DNA of 64,000 nt from Lentibacillus sp. JNUCC-1 (GTDB lineage Bacteria; Bacillota; Bacilli; Bacillales; Amphibacillaceae): positions 992,001 through 1,056,000 of the forward strand of contig NZ_WHOH01000003.1 of NCBI RefSeq assembly GCF_009741735.1, written 5' to 3'. A program made the position numbers and the translations under genes. Below the pieces are notes generated by a model. The model saw only the letters and a program-made list of their open reading frames with translations, made no database searches and had not been told where the DNA came from. The stretch's first letter is position 1. Every line of letters begins with the position of its first letter. Positions 1-9,200 of this stretch are shown one piece after another.

Positions 1-1
1 T

Positions 2-424
2 CATTTTGGTGATAATGAGGTTGTGGCCACAGCCAGTAAACTTAATTATGTAACAGTTAATATCGACATGACCACGTTAACGGCTGAGGATGAAGCGTTA
101 TTGCTGGGAAAGACACTTGATGACGATGGCGTTCTTAAAGAAAAGGGCGGAAAACCTCCATACGGCGCCTTTGGATTTGAGGTCACGATGGATGACGGAT
201 CTAGTGAGTTCTGGTGGTTGTTAAAGGGAAAGTTCCAAGAGCCCACGCGGTCCCAGAACACTGAAACTGATTCGATTGAATTCGGAACGCCTTCAATGTC
301 TGGCGAATTCATCCGAAGAAAATCGGACAAAGAATGGAAGTTTGTTGGCAATGAATCTAACACAGGGTTCACATCTGGGGGAACTTGGTTTGATAAAGTA
401 TATGAAAAGCCGGTGGGTCCCTAA
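2..424 (+). CDS. Phage major tail protein (5' end cut by window edge)
   Basis: The frame is open to the left edge, so the protein starts outside the window and 140 C-terminal residues are seen. A GTG at 23 is the first start codon in view, but it has no ribosome site and is probably internal. The residues (an LLGKTLDDDGVL segment, PPYGAFGF, and a FWWLLKGKFQEP strand followed by a SIEFGTPSMSGEF strand) match the phi13-type major tail protein family, which forms the tube of long non-contractile tails. The position just before a strong terminator and the tail chaperone gene is the usual one. Confident of family from motif pattern and context, not from a search. Confidence 0.8.
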   Translation, partial: HFGDNEVVATASKLNYVTVNIDMTTLTAEDEALLLGKTLDDDGVLKEKGGKPPYGAFGFEVTMDDGSSEFWWLLKGKFQEPTRSQNTETDSIEFGTPSMSGEFIRRKSDKEWKFVGNESNTGFTSGGTWFDKVYEKPVGP

Positions 425-447
425 TATTATTACGACACACTTTATTT

Positions 448-474
448 AAAAGAGCGGTTCATTCCGCTCTTTTT
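448..474 (+). terminator. Rho-independent terminator after major tail gene
   Basis: A perfect AAAAGAGCGG / CCGCTCTTTT stem with a six-base loop ends in a T run. It lies between the highly expressed major tail gene and the chaperone gene and probably limits read-through, lowering downstream expression relative to the tube protein. Confidence 0.85.
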
Positions 475-497
475 ACATATCTATTGGAGGTGTAATT

Positions 498-860
498 ATG
501 GATAAAGGGCTCAAGAGAGACCTACAACACGAACCCGAAGAAGTTATCATAACTCTCGACAAGGAAAGAACGTTTCGACTTGATCTGAACGCTTATTTTG
601 AAATCGACATGCTATATGAAGATAAGCAAAAAACATACCACCACGTGGAAGCCGATCTGCTACAAATGCGCCCATATGCTGTACGTGCATTTTTGTGGGC
701 AGGTTTACTGCATGAGGACCCCGAATTAACACTCGAAGAAGTCGGAAAACACATCGACATACACAATATCCAAGAATACGCAACAGTTATTTATGAAATC
801 ATACTAGGCGATCAACCCGAAACAAAACCTCAAGAAGAAAATAAAGCTAAAAAAAAATAA
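498..860 (+). CDS. Tail assembly chaperone G
   Basis: This 120-residue protein starts at an ATG behind TGGAGGTG. It lies directly between the major tail protein and the tape measure gene, where siphovirus tail assembly chaperones are found. It is mixed helical and ends in a lysine-rich stretch encoded by a run of nine A (849-857) just before the TAA stop. Such chaperones bind the tape measure protein and recruit tail tube subunits and are not part of the mature particle. The A9 run is the likely slip site that makes a longer GT form. The identification rests mainly on position and the overlapping T frame. Confidence 0.75.
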   Translation: MDKGLKRDLQHEPEEVIITLDKERTFRLDLNAYFEIDMLYEDKQKTYHHVEADLLQMRPYAVRAFLWAGLLHEDPELTLEEVGKHIDIHNIQEYATVIYEIILGDQPETKPQEENKAKKK

Positions 861-1060
861 AATGGCAGCATCATGATTGGGAATTAATGTTTGCATTTTA
901 CACGGAAATTTTAAAAAAGGACGAACAAGAATTTTGGATATTAAGTATGAGGCGACTGATCGCTCTATTTGAAATGAGAGATAGACGTGATAAACGAATG
1001 AAACAAGAAAAAGAAAAGGCGAAACAACAAAATGCGCTTGCCCAAATGCGGGCGTTGTAA
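498..1060 (+). CDS. Tail assembly chaperone GT, made by -1 frameshift
   Basis: After the nine-A run at 849-857 the -1 frame is open through to TAA at 1058-1060. It adds 67 residues: an IKWQHHDWEL segment, then a basic, helical tail rich in R, K and Q. This second frame has no convincing start or ribosome site of its own. It overlaps the end of G and stops 15 bases before the tape measure ATG. These are the hallmarks of the G/GT arrangement of siphoviruses, in which a small share of ribosomes slips to make GT, which bridges G to the tape measure. The precise slip codon is inferred. Confidence 0.72.
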
Positions 1061-1075
1061 AAGGCAGGTGAGAAC

Positions 1076-4000
1076 ATGGCAAAAGACGTTATCGCTGATT
1101 TAGTCGCGCAAATATCCATTGACGGTACTCAATTTCAAAAGGGTATGGGCCAAGTTAACCGACAACTAAAAACTGTGCAAGAAGAACTTAAATCTGCTCG
1201 TAGTCGATTCCGTCAGACAGGTGATGCAACTGATTTACTTGGCAATAGGCAAACAGCGTTGTCCGGTAAACTACAACTGCAAAAAACAAGATTAGATCTG
1301 TTGAAGCGCGCATATGAGGAATCTAAGAATTCAACAGATCAATATTCGAGCCGTACACAAGGGCTTGCAACGCAACTTGAAAAAGCCAAACGTGAGTTAT
1401 CCGAAACAGAACACGAATTGGAACAGGTAAATCGAGAGCTTGCTGCAGGTAAGTGGAAACAATACGGAGAGCAATTAGACAATGCTGGAAGGAAACTTCA
1501 AAACGCCGGACGTAGCATGTCGCAGTTCGGTAAGTCCTACACAACAAGAGTAACAGCCCCTATCTTAGCTGGTGGAGCGGCTGTTTTTAAATTGGCTTCT
1601 GATTGGGAGGCCAGTTGGGTGGGCGTCGAAAAGGTTATAGATGGAACTGACGATCAACTATTAACTTTGCGCGACAATTTAAGAGGCATGACAAAAGAAA
1701 TGCCTGCTACTCACAAAGAGATTGCTAATGTTGCCGCTTCAGCTGGTCAGTTGGGCATCGAGACAGAGAACATTGAAGAATTTTCAAAGGTCATGCTTAA
1801 TTTGGGCGTAGCTACTAATATGACAGCGGACCAGGCAGCGACGTCCCTAGCTAGACTTGCTAACATCACGAACATGTCGGCGGATGATTATGACCGATTA
1901 GGCGCGACAATCGTCGGCTTAGGAAATAATCTCGCTACAACTGAACAAGAAATCGTAGATATGGGATTGCGATTGGCCGGTGCTGGAGATCAAATTGGTT
2001 TAACTCAACACCAAACGCTGGCATTTGCTGGCGCTTTGTCTAGCGTCGGTATTGCGGCTGAAGCTGGTGGTTCTGCATTTTCTAAAGTTATGGTTAATAT
2101 GCAACTTGCCGCAGAAAAGGGCGGCGAAGAACTTGATGCGTTCGCGAAAGTCGCCGGTGTGTCTGCTGAAGATTTCAGAAAATCATTCCAAGAAGATGCT
2201 GCAGGAGCGATGATCACATTCATCGAAGGTCTTTCCACGGCAGAAGAACGTGGACTGTCAGCTATTGGAATTCTTGATGATATGGGAATATCCGAGGTGC
2301 GCATGCGTGATGCGTTATTGCGAGCCGCCGGAGCAAGCGACCTGTTTGCTGAATCCCTTGACATCGGGTCAAAGTCTTGGGAAGAAAACCTTGCGCTGAC
2401 CGAAGAAGCGGAAAAACGCTATGGAACAACAGAGTCACAATTAAAGATACTCTTGAACCGTATCAAAGATATAGGAATCACGTTAGGCAACGCATTAATA
2501 CCTGCTGTCATGGATGCGCTAGATGCCGCGGAACCTTTGATTGATAAAATTGAATCGGGCGCTCAAGCGTTTGCTGACATGTCCGAAGAAGAACAACGCA
2601 CAGTGTTGAAAACCATCGCTCTTGTAGCAGCAGCCGGCCCTGCTATTATGGTTATGGGTAACTTGACAACAGCTGTGGGTGGGGTTGCTAGAGCGGCTGG
2701 GTTGCTATCGAAAACTCTTGGTGTTGTTCGCGGTGCTGGATTGCTTGCTAGATTGGGAGGTCTCAGCGTCGCGGGCCCTGTCGGTTTAGCAATCGCAGGT
2801 GTCGGAGGTCTGGTGTATGCCATCACAAAGTTAACCGATGACAGTCTTGATTTGCACGATGTTAATTATGACGTGATCAGCAGTGTTAAAGATGAGATTG
2901 AAGCAATCGACGATTTGACTGGTCGTTTTGATGAGTTGCAAAACAAGAATCGTCTCTCAACTGATGAAATGATGCGCTATATGGATGTGTTAACTGAATT
3001 AGAAAGCGCACAAGCTGCTGATAAAATCAAAGCACTTACAGAGGAACAGGAAAAATTACTCGAAAAATCCGGTCTTACCAATAAAGAAATGGACGAGTTT
3101 TTAAATTTGAACGATCAGGTGATTGAAAAATCTCCCGATACCACACAGTCGATCAGCGAACAAGGTAATGCTTATGCGGAAAACACACAAGCCCTTAAAG
3201 ACCTCAACGAAGAAAAGCGGAAAGAACTTCTCATCAATGCCGAAAGAGAATTGATCAACGCTTTGGAAAATGAAGTTAAATTAATTGAACGTGAAAAAGA
3301 ACTTACACAAGAAGTTCGTGACATTAATAATGAGATTGAGGAAAACAAGCGCAGACGCATTGAAGTGGGCAACTTGTTAAACGTTGAATCAGAGAAACTA
3401 AGAGATATTCAACAAAAAATAAACGAATACGAATATGACGGCACTCAAGAGTCCATGCGCAAAAAAGAAAACCTGGAAATGCAAAAGCGCGAACAAATGG
3501 AAATTGTTAATGAGATCCGTAATGAAAACGAACAACTTGACCACACTTACGATGCGCTGGTTAATAAGCTCAATAAAAAAGGTGAAGACCTAGATGTCAC
3601 CCGTGAAGAAATGCGAGAGATAGACACGCTTAAATACCAATATGAAAACCTCATCTTATCTCAGGCCGACATCACTGCTGAAAAAGGCAAAGGTATCGAG
3701 AAAATAGAACAAGAAATAGAAAAGGTCAAACAGGCAAAAAAGGAACTTGATAACCAATTTAAAGGACAAAAGAAAAACACTGAGGCTTATCGAGATCAAA
3801 ACCGAGACTTGAATACGCAATTATCCAGGCTCGAAACCGCAAGGGGAAAACTCAGTGACATCAACGAACTTGCTGGTCAGACTGTGTACGACAAGCGTGT
3901 TGACATAAAACCTAACCCGTCAATCAGTAGGTTTAACCAACAAATTGGTTCTGCTGTCGCCAAACGTGTAACGTTGCATACGGCAGGTGCGGGTATTGCC

Positions 4001-4393
4001 CCCATGTATGCCGAGGGTACAGACAGTCACCCTGGCGGCCCAGCAATAGCTGGGGAGTTAGGTCCTGAATTAGCGAGGCATAACAATAAATGGGCCATGC
4101 TTGATTTTGGATTGTATGATTTGCCAAGACGAACTCAAGTTTTCACACATGATGATACCAAACGTATGTTGGGCGCTTTGAACAATATCCCCGCATATGC
4201 CGGTGGGGTAGGAACAACCGGAAAAGCTGATCAGTTCATTAAAGACTTGCAACCACGGCAAATGCAAGGCGAAGTTACTATCTATACCACTGTCGTAAAC
4301 GAAATGGACGGCAGGGAATTAAGCAGACGAACTTATAAGCACACACAAGAGTTCATTGATCGAGACAAGAAAAGGGAGGGGGATTTTGCATAA
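1076..4393 (+). CDS. Phage tail tape measure protein
   Basis: At 1,105 residues this is the second-longest gene of the window. The ATG follows GGCAGGTGAGAAC. The first 150 residues are coiled coil (ELKSARSRFRQTGDAT, then long E/K/Q helices). A TP901-type tape measure core follows at roughly residues 165-500, rich in small residues (SAGQLGIETENI, LANITNMSADDYDRLG, ALSSVGIAAEAGGSAF). A hydrophobic stretch lies near residues 510-590, then a second long coiled coil to about 960. Length sets tail length; the hydrophobic part may enter the host membrane during DNA delivery. The stop overlaps the next ATG by one base. Confidence 0.92.
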   Translation: MAKDVIADLVAQISIDGTQFQKGMGQVNRQLKTVQEELKSARSRFRQTGDATDLLGNRQTALSGKLQLQKTRLDLLKRAYEESKNSTDQYSSRTQGLATQLEKAKRELSETEHELEQVNRELAAGKWKQYGEQLDNAGRKLQNAGRSMSQFGKSYTTRVTAPILAGGAAVFKLASDWEASWVGVEKVIDGTDDQLLTLRDNLRGMTKEMPATHKEIANVAASAGQLGIETENIEEFSKVMLNLGVATNMTADQAATSLARLANITNMSADDYDRLGATIVGLGNNLATTEQEIVDMGLRLAGAGDQIGLTQHQTLAFAGALSSVGIAAEAGGSAFSKVMVNMQLAAEKGGEELDAFAKVAGVSAEDFRKSFQEDAAGAMITFIEGLSTAEERGLSAIGILDDMGISEVRMRDALLRAAGASDLFAESLDIGSKSWEENLALTEEAEKRYGTTESQLKILLNRIKDIGITLGNALIPAVMDALDAAEPLIDKIESGAQAFADMSEEEQRTVLKTIALVAAAGPAIMVMGNLTTAVGGVARAAGLLSKTLGVVRGAGLLARLGGLSVAGPVGLAIAGVGGLVYAITKLTDDSLDLHDVNYDVISSVKDEIEAIDDLTGRFDELQNKNRLSTDEMMRYMDVLTELESAQAADKIKALTEEQEKLLEKSGLTNKEMDEFLNLNDQVIEKSPDTTQSISEQGNAYAENTQALKDLNEEKRKELLINAERELINALENEVKLIEREKELTQEVRDINNEIEENKRRRIEVGNLLNVESEKLRDIQQKINEYEYDGTQESMRKKENLEMQKREQMEIVNEIRNENEQLDHTYDALVNKLNKKGEDLDVTREEMREIDTLKYQYENLILSQADITAEKGKGIEKIEQEIEKVKQAKKELDNQFKGQKKNTEAYRDQNRDLNTQLSRLETARGKLSDINELAGQTVYDKRVDIKPNPSISRFNQQIGSAVAKRVTLHTAGAGIAPMYAEGTDSHPGGPAIAGELGPELARHNNKWAMLDFGLYDLPRRTQVFTHDDTKRMLGALNNIPAYAGGVGTTGKADQFIKDLQPRQMQGEVTIYTTVVNEMDGRELSRRTYKHTQEFIDRDKKREGDFA

Positions 4394-4566
4394 TGGATAA
4401 AGAAATCATGAAAGGTTTAATTCACATGCTGACGAACAGGGTTGAACGATTAGAAGATATGGTGGATGCACTCGCCGAAGAAAGACGAAGTGCATCCAGA
4501 GACGCTTTTTATGAATCGAAAGAGTACTTCAACAAAGAGTTAAGAGAACTGGATAAGTTTATCTGA
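4393..4566 (+). CDS. Small acidic coiled-coil protein after tape measure
   Basis: The ATG overlaps the TAA of the tape measure gene by one base (TAATG), which indicates coupled translation, and gives 57 residues. The sequence is one charged amphipathic helix (LTNRVERLEDMVDALAEE in its middle), likely a coiled coil. I do not recognise a family. The end overlaps by 8 bp the end of a convergent gene on the other strand. The tight coupling supports it as a real gene, perhaps a tail assembly factor; function is unknown. Confidence 0.6.
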   Translation: MDKEIMKGLIHMLTNRVERLEDMVDALAEERRSASRDAFYESKEYFNKELRELDKFI

Positions 4567-4747
4567 AGCTCCTCTTAACTTTCTCATCTCTTTCATAATG
4601 CTCAATCACGTCTTTCCATATTCGTTTTGAAAGGGTTCTTGAATCAAGAACTTGATTGAGTATGTCAGATATGGCATTTTCCAATTCAGGGTTGTCCACA
4701 CCGTGTTTTGAGAACGCCTCTTTGACGTTATTTTGAATATCGTCCAT
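4559..4747 (-). CDS. Small protein encoded against the tail operon
   Basis: It reads opposite to all its neighbours. On the minus strand a strong GGGAGGTGA site lies eight bases before the ATG at 4747, giving 62 residues. A GTG three codons upstream is possible but overlaps the ribosome site. The protein is highly charged and helical (KEAFSKHGVDNPELENAISD, then a basic end KVKRSFR). No family is recognised. It ends convergently with the 57-residue gene and its start faces the distal tail gene. An inverted gene in a late operon may be expressed in the lysogen, but this is inference. Confidence 0.6.
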   Translation of the reverse strand: MDDIQNNVKEAFSKHGVDNPELENAISDILNQVLDSRTLSKRIWKDVIEHYERDEKVKRSFR

Positions 4748-4819
4748 TTTTATCACCTCCCTTCAACCTACAATGTTCGACAGGGAAGTTATATATTCCT
4801 TCAAGAAAGGAGGAAACGC

Positions 4820-6262
4820 ATGAAATCCTTAAAATTTAACAGCATTAAGAAACCATGGATCTATCTGCTGAAAGGCAGACAAAAAGCCCCTTTTGCGGCG
4901 ATGAGACGAAATACAATTACAGTTATGGGCATGCCGGGCGCGCACTTAACAAGTACGGAAATAGACCCTATCGTCATTAGACAGCCTGTGGGATTTGTCG
5001 TAAATGATGACGAACACGAATTGCAGATTAAGGATGAGTTAGCATCTTGGCTGTACACTGAAGAACCTGTGCCACTGGAGTTTGATGACGAGCCTGGACG
5101 CACATATTATGCAGTCGTTCAAAATACATTGAGTGACTTTGAAAAATTTGCAGAGTTAAGGCAAGGAACGGTTGAATTTCTGATATTGGATCCCTATGGT
5201 TACGGCCCAGAAGAAACCGAAACTTTCACAGCAGACACCACCATGATCATCAACCCAGGCACAGCACCCGCAGACCCGATATTCGAGTTAGAAGTGCTGC
5301 AACCCGTCACATTCGCAATGATCAGCAATGGCGATCAATACAACATGATCGGGGAGCCTTTGGATGTGGAAAGTCAGTCGCCATTTCAAAAATATGAACG
5401 CGTATTTCATTCATCCGGAAACAATTTAACGGGGTGGACAACCGCAAGCGCGGGCGAGGTTGATGGCATCATTGCGGGAGAAATGACAACGGACGGAAGC
5501 GTGTTTAAAGCGGCGGACTATGGAACAGGTGAATCATGGCACGGCCCGGCGATCAGGGCGACGCTGCCGAGCACTTTGAAAAACTTCTGCGTGGAAGCTA
5601 AAGTCAAGTTTATGAATGGCGACAGCAAGGACATCGGACGCGTGGAAGTTTATATGCTGGATGCAGTCGGCAATCAAATCTGCAAAATGGCTCTGAAAGA
5701 TACAGTCGGCGGTCGATCTGAAACGTTTGGAGAGGCACGTGTTGGCAACAGCGAGGACAACGAGTTTTTAATATCGAAAAGCAATAACGGCCCCGATCAT
5801 CCATGGACGTGGAACGAGTTCGAGGGCGTTTTGCGTATCGAAAGAGACAAAGATTTATGGACTGCCTATATCGCGAAAGTCGATCCTGTGACAGGCAAGC
5901 ACCATTCAAGACGATCAGTATCTATGCCGGACTATGAGGGTAAATACTTGCAATCCGTGGCGCAGGTGGTTGTACATGTTGCTCAAAACGGAGATTATCA
6001 AACGCCAGTGCAGGCCATTGACGAGGTGTCTGTTTACAAGATTAATTTAGCGGATTTAGGCATCCCTTATATTGCCGATGCAGGGGATACGATCACGTTT
6101 GACCATGAGAGTGATGAGCTGCTCATTAATGGTGAGAACTTTAAGAGCCGGCATGCTTTTGGTGGGCAGTTTTTTGAGTTGGAATCAGGCAATAACCAAC
6201 TAGTCGTACATCCGGAAAGCAGCTTTAATGCATCTGTTAAATATAGACCACGGTACAGGTAG
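4820..6262 (+). CDS. Distal tail protein (Dit / phage tail family)
   Basis: The reading frame is open from 4733, but the start is placed at ATG 4820 because AAAGGAGG lies seven bases upstream; this gives 480 residues. The N-terminal 150 or so residues (KPWIYLLKGRQKAPFAAMRR, then FEKFAELRQGTVEFLILDPYGY) match the siphovirus distal tail family, which forms the ring joining tail tube to the tip. The remaining part, about residues 150-480, looks like a carbohydrate-binding-type beta domain (GESWHGPAIRATLP, MNGDSKDIGRVEVYMLD), so this is an evolved, long Dit that may help bind the cell wall. It precedes the tail spike gene by 14 bases. Confidence 0.82.
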   Translation: MKSLKFNSIKKPWIYLLKGRQKAPFAAMRRNTITVMGMPGAHLTSTEIDPIVIRQPVGFVVNDDEHELQIKDELASWLYTEEPVPLEFDDEPGRTYYAVVQNTLSDFEKFAELRQGTVEFLILDPYGYGPEETETFTADTTMIINPGTAPADPIFELEVLQPVTFAMISNGDQYNMIGEPLDVESQSPFQKYERVFHSSGNNLTGWTTASAGEVDGIIAGEMTTDGSVFKAADYGTGESWHGPAIRATLPSTLKNFCVEAKVKFMNGDSKDIGRVEVYMLDAVGNQICKMALKDTVGGRSETFGEARVGNSEDNEFLISKSNNGPDHPWTWNEFEGVLRIERDKDLWTAYIAKVDPVTGKHHSRRSVSMPDYEGKYLQSVAQVVVHVAQNGDYQTPVQAIDEVSVYKINLADLGIPYIADAGDTITFDHESDELLINGENFKSRHAFGGQFFELESGNNQLVVHPESSFNASVKYRPRYR

Positions 6263-6276
6263 GAGGTGAACAATCT

Positions 6277-9200
6277 ATGACAATCATACACATCACAGAC
6301 GGTCAATCCAACAAGATACTAGATTTTATCACAGCACCGAATATCCTAGACAACAACCACCGTAAATCGCTTAAAGACAACCTTGAAACATTCGATTTTG
6401 AAACATTCGGCGACAGATCGTTTTCCGGACATCTCGGACAGTTAAACCGGGTCATCATTCCCGAAGAGGACGGCGCGTATCAAGAGTTTGTCATCCACGA
6501 ATCAGGTAAATATCACGGTGCCGACGGATTAAAAGCCGAGGTGTTTTCTAACGCAAGCTATTTGCTCCTGAAACAAGCCAAGGTCATCGATCCAAACAAG
6601 ACATCTGCCCTGACTGCCGAGCAACACGCCGCAGAATTTCTATCTGGAACCGAATGGAAGCCGGGGAATGTCGTATTTAAAGGCGTGCGCACACTCACGT
6701 TTGAGAAGCACACGAATCCTTTTGCGGCTTTGAAAAAGATGGCGAGGGAGTTTGGGCTAGAACTAAAATTCCGTGTCGAAATCAAGGGCGGTCGTATTGT
6801 TGGCAGGTATGTAGACTTGGTTGAGCGTATCGGCAAGTGGCGCGGGCGTGAGGTTGAGTTTGGCAAGGATTTAGCCAAGATTAAGCGGATTGAAAAGACT
6901 GATAATATCGTCACCGCACTGAAAGGTATCGGCCCCGAACGTGATGACGGCTCTCGCCTTGAAGTTATTGTTGAGGATAAAGACGCTCTTGCTCGGTGGG
7001 GCAGAAATGGTCAACATCTGATCGAGGTGTACGAGCCACAGTCCACCGACCAGGGCATGACCGAGGAGCAGCTGATCCAATACACTAGGACAGAATTAAA
7101 CAAGCGCATTAATGCCGTGGTGGAATACGAGGCGGAGATTATCGACCTTGAAAATATGCTAGGATACGAGCATGAGAGGATACGCCATGGCGACACGATC
7201 AGGATTAAGGATACGAGCTTTGAGCCGCCCCTCTATCTCGAGGCACGTGTGCATCTGCAGGATAGGGACATCAAAGCTGAGGATAGAAAGACCGTACAGC
7301 TTGGAGACTATGTGGAATATACCGAGGATGAAGTCAATGCTATTTGGAAACAATTTCGTGATCAAATTCGCGACAAAATCAGCAATGCCGAGCTTATCGA
7401 ATACACGTACAACAAGCTGACCATTGATGATAAGGACGAGGTTGTGTTTGAGGAAGGAAAAACATTCGCACAGCTCCGGGCGGATAAAGCACAAGAGGCA
7501 GCTGAAGCAGTTGCCGTGGCAAAAGCGGAACTCGCTGAAACGGAAGCAAAAGCATACGCCGATGGTGAAGTCTCGAAAGAAGAAGCGCGAGCAATTGAGG
7601 ACGCCGAACAGAAGCTGAAAGAAGCCAAAAAAGACGCTGAACAGAAAGCGCAAGCTGCAGAAAATGCGGCAATTGGATACACGGAAGATTATGCGGAGAA
7701 AAAGCGCATTGAATCTAACGCCCCACCCGCTGATCAATCAGCACTATGGATTGACACTTCTATTACGCCGAACGTCATTAAAAGGCATGACGGCATATCG
7801 TGGATTAAGTTAAGCCCCACAGAAGCCGCGGAAATTGGCGCGGAAACTCCTGACGGTGCGCAGTCTAAAGCAGATGGCGCAGAATCCAGTGCTAAGGGAT
7901 ATGCTGACAGCCAAGATGGCATTTTAAAAACAGCTGTAGAAGGCTATGCGGATACTGTTTCTGGTCAAGCTGAATCTAACGCGAAGTCACACGCTGATAC
8001 AGTCTCACAACAAGCCGAGACACGCGCCAAGAACTATGCGGTAGCCAAGACTGTTTACGATAATAAGATGACCGAGATCGCGAATGATCTAAGCGACAAA
8101 GCGGGCATTTCTTATGTCGATGGACAGCTACAACTTAAACAGGGCGCCATACCTCAACAACCAACAGCCCCATCTAGTCCAAGCGTTGGCATGTTGTGGC
8201 TTGATACATCTAAGATACCTAACATAATGAAGCGTTATACAGGAACTGGGTGGGATAAGGCTTCACCTACTGAAGCGGGTGAGGTCGGATCTTATACGAT
8301 TGCAGAGATCGACAACAAGATTAATAATGTCGTTAGTGTGACCGAATATAATGCGGATATGGACGGAGTTGTCAGTCGGCTGGATACCCAATCAACGCAG
8401 ATCGGGCAGAACGAAACTGCTATAGGATTAAAAGCCAATCAGTCGGAAGTCGATACGATTAGCGGGAAGGTGTCGGACAACAGTGCTGCCTTGACCGTAC
8501 AGGCAGATGAGATTGCTAGTAAGGTCGATTCGACAACTTACACTAGTGGGATTAAGGACGCAAAAAGCCACGCCGACAGTGCGGCAAGTAGTGCTGAATC
8601 GGCAGCGAAATCTCATGCGGATACGAAGGCAAGTCAGGCGGAAGAGAACGCAAAGGGGTACACGGATAAATCCTTAACTATAGAAGATTATCCAGGAACA
8701 ATGAAAGCCTTTAATAACCTAGCATCGTTAGCATCCCGGAGTTCGAGTACAAAAGGGGTAATGCTCATAAAAACTCCTATTGACCGTAGGGTTATGACGA
8801 GAGTTAAAATAAGTGGTTATAATTATCGCACAGATAACTCGGATGTAGATTTAACAATCTCTTTCTATAACTACACTACTTCTATACTAAATCATTCGTA
8901 CCAAAACACCGGGACTAAATCGATTGACAAAGTTAGGATAGGCAGAGATGCAAACGATAGAGTGGTTATTATTCTAGGACTTGACTCTACTTTATGGAAA
9001 TATCCGGCGTTCACAGTAGATAAAGCTATTATGTCTTACTCTACAGCCCCCGATAGTTATAAAGATGGATGGGATATGGAAATATCGGCAAGCATCCCGA
9101 AAGACATTACGAAAATTACAACCGTAAAAGGTTCTGATTATGATTCAAGAGTCGAAAAAGCCGAAACATCCATCACACAAAACGCCAATGCGATCACACA

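Noticed and set aside
7159..7737. Open frame of 192 codons on the minus strand opposite the tail spike
   Set aside because: It lies fully opposite a well-supported gene, has no ribosome site, and its Phe/Cys/Leu-rich product is typical of the complement of an alanine/glutamate-rich coding strand.
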